A stretch of DNA of 22,934 bases from JBDLID01 sp039715055. GTDB lineage: Bacteria; Desulfobacterota; Desulfobulbia; Desulfobulbales; Desulfocapsaceae. Below, piece by piece: positions 7,287 through 14,185 of the stretch. The DNA lies in NCBI GenBank assembly GCA_039715055.1, contig JBDLID010000043.1, positions 1 through 22,934 on the forward strand. Reading direction: 5' to 3'. Within the stretch, counting starts at the first letter, position 1. Each line of letters opens with the position of its first letter. Made by a program: the position numbers and the translations under genes. The notes under the pieces are model-generated. The model made no database searches. It saw only the letters and a program-made list of their open reading frames with translations, and was not told where the DNA came from.

Positions 7287-7333
7287 TCAATACCTTGTTT
7301 TTAAATATATTTATCGGCATGAGCCGACAGCTA

Positions 7334-8056
7334 TCAGTGGGCGTGCTCGTTGGCCTGGGTAAAGTAGACAACGGTCAGCAGAACAAAGACCATGGCCTGG
7401 ACCAGGGAGACGAGGACACCGAGAATCATAATCGGCAGCGGCGCAAAGGCGAAACCGGCCAGCATGAAGAGGATACCGAGCAGGGTTTCCTTGGCCATGA
7501 TGTTACCGAAAAGTCGAATGGACAGTGACAGCAGTCGTGCAAAGTTACTGATCAATTCGATGGGCAGCATCAGCGGAATGAGGATAGGCATGGGTCCGAG
7601 AAAATGCTTGATATAGCCGATACCGTTGGCCCTGAAACCGATAATATGATGAGTCACCCAGACAATGATGGTCAGCGCCAGGGTGGTGTTGATGGACGAG
7701 GTGGGTGACATGAAGCCCGGGATAAGCCCGATCAGGTTAGCCACGGCGATATAGAGGGCAAAGGTGGCAATCATCGGAAAGAGCTTGTCGGTCAGCTCGC
7801 GGCCCATATTCTCGAGGAAGAAATCTTCCATGCCGCCGATGAGGATCTCCCAGAAATTCTGGCCTTTGCCCGGCACCATCTCCAAATTGCCAAGGGTCAG
7901 TTTGCCAACCACGATCAGGAAGATCATGGTGAACCAGGTGTAGGTCATATAGGGTTCACAGAGCTGCTCAAGTAAACCGTTGCCAACAGGTGTGTGTGGT
8001 ACCGGCAGTCCCAGTTTTTCCAGAATAATTGAAATAAATAGTATTGGATGTTCCAT
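7334..8056 (-). CDS. atpB: ATP synthase F0 subunit a
   Basis: A 240-residue polytopic membrane protein forming the stator ion channel against the c-ring. The signature helix carries the essential arginine at 181 (S-L-S-I-R-L-F-G-N), and the preceding P-I-E-L-I-S-N-F-A-R segment is also typical. Five to six hydrophobic segments are visible (about 40-58, 93-114, 125-140, 155-172, 175-200, 203-232). A very strong Shine-Dalgarno (AGGAGGAGGTAAGAGGGG) precedes ATG 8056. The atpI stop lies 8 bases upstream, so translation is coupled. Confidence 0.95.
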   Translation of the reverse strand: MEHPILFISIILEKLGLPVPHTPVGNGLLEQLCEPYMTYTWFTMIFLIVVGKLTLGNLEMVPGKGQNFWEILIGGMEDFFLENMGRELTDKLFPMIATFALYIAVANLIGLIPGFMSPTSSINTTLALTIIVWVTHHIIGFRANGIGYIKHFLGPMPILIPLMLPIELISNFARLLSLSIRLFGNIMAKETLLGILFMLAGFAFAPLPIMILGVLVSLVQAMVFVLLTVVYFTQANEHAH

Positions 8057-8064
8057 TTCCCCTC

Positions 8065-8499
8065 TTACCTCCTCCTGCTAAAAAAATAATGTCCCGCCGC
8101 ACTGACGCTACTCAGCGTTATGGTAAACACTACCGTTGACAGCCCCAGTATCAAGCCAAAGACGTTGGTCCTGCCGCTCTTTATGAGAATCAGCAAAACC
8201 AGGCCGATGATGGCCAGCCGGAGCCAAAATTTGATCATATACTTCGATTTACCGATACTGGGTTTCTTCTTGACCTTGTTGTTTTCTTCCGTCTCCGGTG
8301 GAGCCTTGTCCAGGGTGTCCATGAACTCAGCCACATCCCGCTGGGCGGAGAGGAAACTGAGATTTGCAATCACACCGCCAGCCAGGACAGACAGGGCAAA
8401 ATTCATGCCCATGATCAGCCAGGAACCGACAACGAGGACGGCAAGACAAACCCAGCTGAGAACCTGCAACCTTTGCAGAGAAAACATTTGATCAAGCAC
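8065..8499 (-). CDS. atpI: ATP synthase subunit I-like membrane protein
   Basis: A 144-residue protein with about four membrane segments (residues about 12-30, 33-50, 88-106, 108-128) and a charged, Lys/Glu-rich cytosolic loop (about 65-85, N-N-K-V-K-K-K-P). Its size, topology and position between atpZ and atpB fit the AtpI family, which assists c-ring assembly. The start is taken as GTG 8499 with AAAGGCGG upstream; ATG 8487 is an alternative, four residues shorter. It starts 11 bases after the atpZ stop. The assignment rests mainly on context and topology, because this family is poorly conserved. Confidence 0.75.
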   Translation of the reverse strand: MLDQMFSLQRLQVLSWVCLAVLVVGSWLIMGMNFALSVLAGGVIANLSFLSAQRDVAEFMDTLDKAPPETEENNKVKKKPSIGKSKYMIKFWLRLAIIGLVLLILIKSGRTNVFGLILGLSTVVFTITLSSVSAAGHYFFSRRR

Positions 8500-8510
8500 G
8501 GTGGCCGCCT

Positions 8511-8738
8511 TTAATCATCCTTGCACTGCTTGATGATATCAAACAGGCTCTTAAATCCGGCGGCAATGCCGAAGGCCAGACCGATAAACGTAAACCAGGG
8601 AGAGGTACTGCCTTCAAAGACCTTTCGATCCAGATAAAGACCCCCGCCCATGCCGATGAAGATGGCAGCGACAAAGGTAAAACCGATATGGCCATAATTC
8701 CCCAGAAGGTGGACCATCTCTTTGCTCAGTTTCGACAT
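8511..8738 (-). CDS. atpZ: AtpZ/AtpI-family F0F1 accessory protein
   Basis: A 75-residue protein with two membrane helices (about 15-35 and 45-65). The glycine-rich G-M-G-G-G-L-Y-L-D-R segment between them is the hallmark of the ATPase gene1/AtpZ family, which works with AtpI and has been linked to magnesium or calcium transport into the complex. ATG 8738 is preferred over the upstream in-frame start at 8789 because GAGGTGAT lies about 8 bases before it and the family begins near here. It is first in the F0 operon, 88 bases downstream of hemL. Confidence 0.85.
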   Translation of the reverse strand: MSKLSKEMVHLLGNYGHIGFTFVAAIFIGMGGGLYLDRKVFEGSTSPWFTFIGLAFGIAAGFKSLFDIIKQCKDD

Positions 8739-8789
8739 CGTTATCACCTCATCTTCGAACCGTGAAAACGGCTCGCCAAACGAACGCAT

Positions 8790-8818
8790 CAGTTAGCATG
8801 ACCACCTGCCAAAGTCAA
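8790..8818 (-). promoter_or_regulatory. Putative sigma-70 promoter of the F0 operon
   Basis: TTGACT (8813-8818) and TAACTG (8790-8795) are separated by 17 bases on the minus strand, with a TGC extended -10 element. The -35 box is strong and the -10 box weak. It lies in the hemL-atpZ gap, where no terminator is seen, so read-through from hemL is also possible. Confidence 0.4.
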
Positions 8819-8826
8819 CGGTTTTT

Positions 8827-10119
8827 TTAGCTTTGCGCTAATTTTTTGAATGACCATTCAGTCATTTTAACAAATTTTTCGAGGTCTTCATCGCTCTGCG
8901 CAGAAGAGATAAATGCACACTCAAACTGGGATGGAGCGAGATAGATACCCTTTTCAAGCATTTGTCGATAATGGCTCCCATAACGATCGGTATCGCACTT
9001 CATCGCCGAATCGAAATCGACCACCGGCTCAGCTGTAAAGAAACCGGTCATCATCGAACCGACCCGGTTGAGCTGAACATCAATTCCTGCACTTTCTGCA
9101 GCCTGGGTAAGTCCTGCTTCGACACGCTCACCCTTTGCATTGAGATTCTTGTAGAAATCCTGCTCCTGGAGGAGTCTCAGGTTGGCAATACCTGCGGCCA
9201 TGGCCATGGGGTTGCCTGAAAGGGTCCCGGCCTGATAGACCGGACCGTCCGGGGCAATCTGGTCCATGATCTCCGCCTTGCCGCCATAGGCCCCCACCGG
9301 CAGACCGCCGCCGATGATCTTACCGAGACAGGTAAGATCCGGAGTCACATTGTAATACTCCTGGGCACCGCCATAGGCGAGACGAAAACCAGTGATGACC
9401 TCATCAAAGATCAGGACAATGGAGAGCTCAGAGGTCAGCTCCCTCAGCTTTTCGAGAAATCCGGGGGCCGGAGGAACGCAGCCCATGTTGCCGCCCACCG
9501 GCTCGACAATGACACAGGCAATATCGAGATTCTCATCGCGCAGGGTCTTTTCAAGAATCCCGACATCGTTATAGGGGATGGAAACGGTATTCTTGACGAT
9601 ATCGTCCGGCACCCCGGGGCTGCCGGGAATACCGAGAGTGATCACCCCGGAACCGGCCTGGACAAGGAAGGAGTCGGCATGCCCGTGGTAGCAGCCGTTG
9701 AACTTGACCACCACGCTCTTGCCCGTATAGCCGCGGGCCAGCCTGACGGCACTCATGGTCGCCTCGGTGCCGGAGCTGACAAAACGAACTTTCTCAAGAG
9801 ACGGCACCGCCTCAACCATCATTGACGAAAGAGCGATCTCCTTTGTGGTCGGAGCGCCGAAACTGGTACCGTCCTTGGCAGCATCGCAGACCGCTTCAAG
9901 GATATCGGGCTGGGCATGACCGTGGATCATCGGCCCCCATGAACAGACAAAATCAATATACTCATTGCCGTCCACATCAAAGACGGTAGCTCCCTTGGCC
10001 TTCTGGATAAACAGAGGGTCGCAGCCCACAGATTTGCAGGCCCTCACCGGACTGGAAACACCTCCGGGAATTGTTTTTTTGGCCAGTTCAAACATCTTTT
10101 TCGACGTTTCTACCTTCAT
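8827..10119 (-). CDS. hemL: Glutamate-1-semialdehyde 2,1-aminomutase
   Basis: A 430-residue PLP enzyme of class-III aminotransferase fold that converts glutamate-1-semialdehyde to 5-aminolevulinate, the C5 route to heme, siroheme and corrinoids. The PLP-binding lysine is K267 (C-L-G-K-I-I-G-G-G-L-P), close to K265 of the E. coli enzyme. Other family motifs are S-S-G-T-E-A-T (115-121), G-C-Y-H-G-H-A-D (142-149) and D-E-V-I-T-G-F-R (239-246). The length is standard. ATG 10119 has a near-perfect ribosome binding site (AGAGGAGTAGATA). A good sigma-70 promoter lies about 130 bases upstream. Confidence 0.97.
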   Translation of the reverse strand: MKVETSKKMFELAKKTIPGGVSSPVRACKSVGCDPLFIQKAKGATVFDVDGNEYIDFVCSWGPMIHGHAQPDILEAVCDAAKDGTSFGAPTTKEIALSSMMVEAVPSLEKVRFVSSGTEATMSAVRLARGYTGKSVVVKFNGCYHGHADSFLVQAGSGVITLGIPGSPGVPDDIVKNTVSIPYNDVGILEKTLRDENLDIACVIVEPVGGNMGCVPPAPGFLEKLRELTSELSIVLIFDEVITGFRLAYGGAQEYYNVTPDLTCLGKIIGGGLPVGAYGGKAEIMDQIAPDGPVYQAGTLSGNPMAMAAGIANLRLLQEQDFYKNLNAKGERVEAGLTQAAESAGIDVQLNRVGSMMTGFFTAEPVVDFDSAMKCDTDRYGSHYRQMLEKGIYLAPSQFECAFISSAQSDEDLEKFVKMTEWSFKKLAQS

Positions 10120-10153
10120 TATCTACTCCTCTGCAAGATGACTGAAAACCGGA

Positions 10154-10208
10154 CCTTTCTGTCCCTGTCTGCTATTCTGGGTCGCCCATGGTAAAATTGA
10201 CAGAAAGG
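10154..10208. repeat. Widely spaced 10-bp inverted repeat in the hemL leader
   Basis: CCTTTCTGTC (10154-10163) and GACAGAAAGG (10199-10208) are perfect inverted copies 35 bases apart, and the flanking GGA/TCC adds partial pairing. They lie in the untranslated leader between the predicted hemL transcription start and its ribosome binding site. They could close a long-range hairpin or be regulator half-sites. Confidence 0.35.
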
Positions 10209-10213
10209 AGTCC

Positions 10214-10236
10214 GATACCTGTTTCATGGATACCTG
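10214..10236. repeat. Direct repeat GATACCTG at the predicted hemL transcription start
   Basis: GATACCTG occurs at 10214-10221 and again at 10229-10236, a 15-base period. The repeats lie just downstream of the predicted -10 box (10247-10252), where a repressor would block initial transcription. No regulator is identified. Confidence 0.3.
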
Positions 10237-10246
10237 AAAAAAAAAG

Positions 10247-10275
10247 AATATAGCACGTCATCAGAAAAACGCCAA
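10247..10275 (-). promoter_or_regulatory. hemL: Sigma-70-type promoter for hemL
   Basis: On the minus strand TTGGCG (10270-10275) is followed after exactly 17 bases by TATATT (10247-10252). Transcription would start near 10240 and give a leader of about 120 bases before the hemL ATG at 10119. Confidence 0.6.
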
Positions 10276-10649
10276 ACATGTTCCCCTGCCCTTGACCTTT
10301 TCAGGATCGTACACAAAATGTAGTCCCATATTAGTTACGCGAACCGGTTAACGGACATTTTTTCTTGTCAGGAAACCGGCCAACATGTACATTATATTTT
10401 ACCTTTTCGTAACTATTCAGCTGCGCTTCACCTACGTACGATCATGCGGTCTTACATAGTACCGCCGGTATGCTGCAACCGTATGTTTGTACATATCCAG
10501 AGCACAACTGAACAGTAACATTGCGTTAATTTTCAAGGGTATATAGCGACCCTAAAAAAGGTCTGCCATTACCATTTAAAAAATTCATTTTAACGAGTTT
10601 CCGGTCCCATCAACCCACCGGCACTCACCAACATTTGGAGAAATACATA
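10276..10649. other. Gene-free stretch between hemL promoter and trxA
   Basis: I see no convincing coding region or RNA gene here. It holds a palindrome AACCGGTT (10342-10349), an 8-bp inverted repeat TAGTTACG/CGTAACTA (10332-10339 and 10408-10415), and a possible plus-strand promoter TTGTCA-17-TACATT (10365-10393). That promoter would give trxA a leader of roughly 250 bases. A small hairpin AGGGT/ACCCT near 10536-10553 is followed by an A-run. Confidence 0.4.
10365..10393 (+). promoter_or_regulatory. trxA: Possible trxA promoter
   Basis: TTGTCA (10365-10370) and TACATT (10388-10393) are spaced by 17 bases. Each matches the sigma-70 consensus at four or five positions. The long distance to the trxA start (about 250 bases) makes this tentative. 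Confidence 0.3.
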
Positions 10650-10976
<327 letters not shown>

Positions 10977-11018
10977 TTGCTTTCCAACTCCTTCCCATTT
11001 TTGATGGGTACAAGAGTC

Positions 11019-11058
11019 AAAAGTGCCGGAACTGGATTGCATCCACCCGGCACTTTTT
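11019..11058. terminator. Terminator after trxA
   Basis: AAAAGTGCCGG (11019-11029) pairs with CCGGCACTTTT (11047-11057) around a 17-base loop, and the 3' arm runs into T5. The A-rich 5' side would make it bidirectional. A smaller stem CCCAT/ATGGG (10994-11008) precedes it. Confidence 0.7.
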
Positions 11059-11112
11059 GTCTCGTGGGGATTGAATTGGCCACCGAAGGAGTCCTGCTCC
11101 GACAGGTCAACG

Positions 11113-11149
11113 CTGACAAAAAGTCGAAATTATCGATATGACATTGTCA
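11113..11149 (+). promoter_or_regulatory. trxB: Possible trxB promoter with palindromic site
   Basis: CTGACA (11113-11118) and TATGAC (11137-11142) are 18 bases apart. The palindrome TGACATTGTCA (11139-11149) overlaps the -10 box and likely transcription start, a position suited to a repressor. The leader would be about 19 bases. Both elements are short, so this is tentative. Confidence 0.35.
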
Positions 11150-11167
11150 CTTCACTGAGGAACAGCC

Positions 11168-12097
11168 ATGGACAAAGATCATTACGAGCTGATCATTCTA
11201 GGCGGCGGCCCAGCCGGTTTGACGGCAGGTCTCTATGCAGCACGAGCCAGGCTCAACCACCTTCTCATCGAAAAAGGCGCTGAGGGGGGGCAGGTCCTTC
11301 TTACCGACTGGATTGACAACTACCCCGGCTTTGTTGACGGCTGTACCGGTTTTGAACTCTCAGAAAAGATGGCTGCCCACGGTAAACGATTCGGTCTCAA
11401 CACACTCATCGCCACTGTCACCGAAGTCAAGCTCGACACCCCTGTCAAACAGCTTATCCTGGAAAACGGCAAGAGTCTGAGTTGCGATACGCTGATTATC
11501 TGTACCGGGGCCAGGCCGCGTGCGCTGGCGGTTCCCGGAGAAAAAGAACTCACCGGCAAGGGTGTTTCCTACTGCGCCACCTGTGACGCTCCGTTTTACC
11601 GCAACCTCCATGTCGCAGTTGTCGGGGGCGGCAACACAGCGGTTCAGGAAGCCTCCCACCTCACCAAATTTGCCGACAAGGTGACCCTTATTCACCGCCG
11701 CGACGAGCTGCGCGCCACCAAGATTGTCCAGGAAAAGGCCTTTGCCAATGACAAGATAGAACTCCTCTGGAATACGCATGTCACAGGCATTGAAGGAGAA
11801 AACGGTGTGGAAAGCCTCCGCCTGGTCGATAATGACGGTAAGGAGTCAACGCTTGCTGTCGAAGGCATCTTTATTCTCATTGGCGTCATCCCCAACAACG
11901 AGATACTGCCCCTTGAACCCCTGGGAGCGGAAAATGACGGCTTTATCCCCACCGACTGTGAAACCAGGACAAAAATCGACGGGGTCATGGCAGCCGGAGA
12001 TATCCGATCAAAAGAGGTCCGCCAGGTCATTACCGCCGCCGGCGAAGGGGCAACTGCAGTTCTGGCTGCGGAACAGTACCTGGCCAATATGGAGTGA
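11168..12097 (+). CDS. trxB: Thioredoxin reductase
   Basis: A 309-residue low-molecular-weight thioredoxin reductase, which passes electrons from NADPH through FAD to thioredoxin. The FAD site is G-G-G-P-A-G (12-17). The redox pair is C136-A-T-C139-D. The NAD(P) site is G-G-G-N-T-A (153-158), followed by H-R-R-D-E-L-R-A (176-183), whose arginines favour NADPH. The C-terminal FAD motif A-A-G-D-I appears near 277. GAGGAA lies 8 bases before ATG 11168. The substrate is presumably the TrxA encoded just upstream. Ferredoxin-dependent relatives lack the H-R-R motif, so NADPH dependence is the better reading. Confidence 0.95.
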   Translation: MDKDHYELIILGGGPAGLTAGLYAARARLNHLLIEKGAEGGQVLLTDWIDNYPGFVDGCTGFELSEKMAAHGKRFGLNTLIATVTEVKLDTPVKQLILENGKSLSCDTLIICTGARPRALAVPGEKELTGKGVSYCATCDAPFYRNLHVAVVGGGNTAVQEASHLTKFADKVTLIHRRDELRATKIVQEKAFANDKIELLWNTHVTGIEGENGVESLRLVDNDGKESTLAVEGIFILIGVIPNNEILPLEPLGAENDGFIPTDCETRTKIDGVMAAGDIRSKEVRQVITAAGEGATAVLAAEQYLANME

Positions 12098-12168
12098 AAC
12101 ACTTCCTGCTCACCGGTCTGAACCACACAACATCAGCACACCACCCTTAAAACTTTGCAGACAAATTT

Positions 12169-12981
12169 ATGACGGCCATGCACCATATTTCTCCACTAAA
12201 ACACCTCACCACTTCATCCCTGATGTTCACCCTTCTCTTTCTTCTTCCCGGCTGCGGATTGCTAGGCAGTGATGAAACAGAAGAGGCGGCAGCACCAGAG
12301 GCCACTATTATCTCACCGGCCTACGAACTGGCCCAGAAAGGAATGGAGGAGTTTAATACCGGAGACTACTATCAGGCCAAATTGCTTTTCAACGAAATCC
12401 TTGACCGTCACCCCTTCTCCAAAGAGGCCACCCTGGCTGAACTCAAGGCCGCAGACAGCAACTATCATCTGAAGAACTGGGCCGAGGCATTGATTCTCTA
12501 CAAGGAATTTGAGGAGCGCCACCCGACCAACGAGGCCATCCCCTACGTTATGTACCAGGTGGCCATGTGCAGTTATAAGAATATCGGCCGCGTGGATCGT
12601 GATACATCAGGGGCCACCCAGACCATCCGCGATTTTTCCCGGCTACTCAGGGCGTACCCCAAGTCGCCCTATACCCGGGAAGCCAAAGCCAGAATCCTGG
12701 CGGCAAAGGAGTTCCTGGTCAATCACGAATATTTCGTGGTCAAATTTTACATCCGTACCGACAAAGACTCCCAGGCCATATCCCGGCTGAAATACATTCT
12801 GGCCACCTACCCCACCTCAGCCGTGGCACCCAAGGCCGCTGAGCTTCTCAAACGCCTGGAGGCCGGCGACGCGCCGGGATTCACGCTGTCATCGTGGTTC
12901 CGCGATCTGTCACTGCCCGACTGGCATGACTATTTTAAAAAGGGAAAGGGTACGGACGAGAACGGGAAACAGCTAAACTGA
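12169..12981 (+). CDS. bamD: Outer membrane assembly lipoprotein BamD
   Basis: A 270-residue lipoprotein. The signal peptide has its hydrophobic core at about 15-27 and lipobox L-P-G-C, with the lipidated cysteine at 29. It is followed by an acidic Ala/Glu-rich linker and TPR-like repeats from about 50 to 230 (A-Y-E-L-A-Q-K-G-M-E-E-F-N-T-G-D-Y-Y-Q-A, later R-Y-P patterns and D-R-D). Size, topology and repeat spacing match BamD (YfiO), the essential partner of BamA in inserting beta-barrel proteins. The start could be ATG 12169 or ATG 12178; no clear ribosome binding site favours either. A small hairpin (12982-13001) directly follows the stop. A generic TPR lipoprotein is the main alternative. 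Confidence 0.85.
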   Translation: MTAMHHISPLKHLTTSSLMFTLLFLLPGCGLLGSDETEEAAAPEATIISPAYELAQKGMEEFNTGDYYQAKLLFNEILDRHPFSKEATLAELKAADSNYHLKNWAEALILYKEFEERHPTNEAIPYVMYQVAMCSYKNIGRVDRDTSGATQTIRDFSRLLRAYPKSPYTREAKARILAAKEFLVNHEYFVVKFYIRTDKDSQAISRLKYILATYPTSAVAPKAAELLKRLEAGDAPGFTLSSWFRDLSLPDWHDYFKKGKGTDENGKQLN

Positions 12982-13014
12982 CGCCTTCTTAAAAAAAGGC
13001 GAAAATGGTGCTGT

Positions 13015-13046
13015 CCCGCCAGCCGTTCAACCGACCGGCAGGCGGG
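13015..13046. terminator. Inverted repeat between convergent bamD and ferredoxin genes
   Basis: CCCGCCAGCCG (13015-13025) pairs with CGGCAGGCGGG (13036-13046) with one mismatch and a 10-base loop. With the CGCCTT/AAGGCG stem at 12982-13001 it forms a structured gap between convergent genes. T-runs are poor, so the terminator role is inferred from position. Confidence 0.45.
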
Positions 13047-13063
13047 GCCGGCAAGAAACAACC

Positions 13064-13504
13064 TCAGGCAGCGGCCTCTTCAGTAAGCAGGTTCCGGCTC
13101 AGAGAAACCTCCATGGCCCGTACAGGGCAAACCGGGACGCAGAGACCACAACCGGTACATTTGTCCGGGGAAAAAACAACTTCCATAGATGGTCGATTCA
13201 GAGCCAGGGCGCCCACCGGACAGATTCCGGTACACGCTCCGCACTGAAAACATTTTTCATCATCGCGGCCAACTGTTGCCGCCAACCGCTGTACAGCGAC
13301 ACCGAATTCCTTGACATACTCAAGACTCTGTTGAACACTTTCCTTACTGCCCTTCAGCTCCAGAATCATCAGCCCTTCCCTCTGGGGCAGAATATCCGCC
13401 TTAAGGATGTTAAACTGAACGTCATACTGTTTCACCAACCGGTAGATAATCGGTTGATCACTGGTATCTTTGGGAAATCGTAAAATAAAGATCCGGGTAT
13501 GCAT
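13064..13504 (-). CDS. NIL-domain ferredoxin with two 4Fe-4S clusters
   Basis: A 146-residue protein of two modules. Residues 1-75 resemble the NIL domain, a ferredoxin-like ACT-type fold known from methionine ABC importer ATPases, where it senses ligand. Residues 85-126 hold two classic cluster motifs: C85-x2-C88-x2-C91-x3-C95-P and C116-x2-C119-x2-C122-x3-C126-P. Such proteins are found in anaerobes; in methanogens related NIL-ferredoxins have been tied to sulfur transfer in homocysteine or methionine synthesis. The start at ATG 13504 has GAGAGGGA upstream. It stands alone and converges on bamD. Electron-carrier partners are not in the window. Confidence 0.85.
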   Translation of the reverse strand: MHTRIFILRFPKDTSDQPIIYRLVKQYDVQFNILKADILPQREGLMILELKGSKESVQQSLEYVKEFGVAVQRLAATVGRDDEKCFQCGACTGICPVGALALNRPSMEVVFSPDKCTGCGLCVPVCPVRAMEVSLSRNLLTEEAAA

Positions 13505-13578
13505 TCTATCCCTCTCTCTTACTTGTTTTGTTCATAATATCGTCACTGGAAAGGTGCTTTTACCACCACTCTCCACTT

Positions 13579-14178
13579 TTAGCCACCATTGAACACCCCG
13601 TCCCGCATTTTTGGCAGGCCCGCCTTCTCCAACCGCTCATCGAGATGACTCTTCAGCACATCGAGGTCTGCATCGGTATTCAGCTCAATCAACTGATTCG
13701 GCCCAAGTTCAGCGGGAGGCTCAAAGGCCTCCTTCTGTTTGAGATAGATTTCCCAGCGACCGTCTGAGACCGCCTGCGGATCTGCTGCCCGCTTGTCCAT
13801 CCGCTCTCTCATCACCTCTTCAGGACAGCTGCAGAGGATAAAGACAACCCTGCCGAAATCGGCCAATGCCGCCAGGAGCCTTTCCCGTTCGCCTCTGGCC
13901 TGGTAGGAGCCGTCCAGCAGAATAAAGCGGCTCCCATCGGGGCCGGCATGTTCCCTGGCCAACTCGATGAGCCGGTCGTAGGTCCTGCGAGACCACTGGG
14001 CGGTATAAATCCCCTGGCTGGCCTCATCCTTACAGCTGGTTGTCGGATCAATTCCGGCCAGCTCTTTTCTCACCCGGTCGGAATTAAAATAATCATAACC
14101 GTGTTCAGCGGCCAGTGACTCGGCAAGATAGGATTTACCGGAGGCGATCATGCCCATGAACACCAGAAACGTCGTCAT
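13579..14178 (-). CDS. P-loop kinase of the COG0645/AAA_33 type
   Basis: A 199-residue protein beginning M-T-T-F-L-V-F, with Walker A G-M-I-A-S-G-K-S (9-16) and later R-L-I-E-L-A-R, F-I-L-L-D-G-S-Y and R-G-E-R-E-R-L segments. This is the pattern of small predicted nucleotide or sugar kinases (AAA_33). In many bacteria this domain is fused to the C-terminus of an APH-like phosphotransferase; here it is a separate gene, starting 7 bases after that partner stops. ATG 14178 is chosen because the family starts just before the P-loop; an upstream in-frame start at 14325 lies inside the partner gene. The substrate is unknown. Confidence 0.8.
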   Translation of the reverse strand: MTTFLVFMGMIASGKSYLAESLAAEHGYDYFNSDRVRKELAGIDPTTSCKDEASQGIYTAQWSRRTYDRLIELAREHAGPDGSRFILLDGSYQARGERERLLAALADFGRVVFILCSCPEEVMRERMDKRAADPQAVSDGRWEIYLKQKEAFEPPAELGPNQLIELNTDADLDVLKSHLDERLEKAGLPKMRDGVFNGG

Positions 14179-14185
14179 CACAGTC

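Noticed and set aside
10276..10649. tRNA or 6S-type RNA gene in the gap
   Set aside because: No cloverleaf elements, no CCA end and no long bulged hairpin could be traced by eye.
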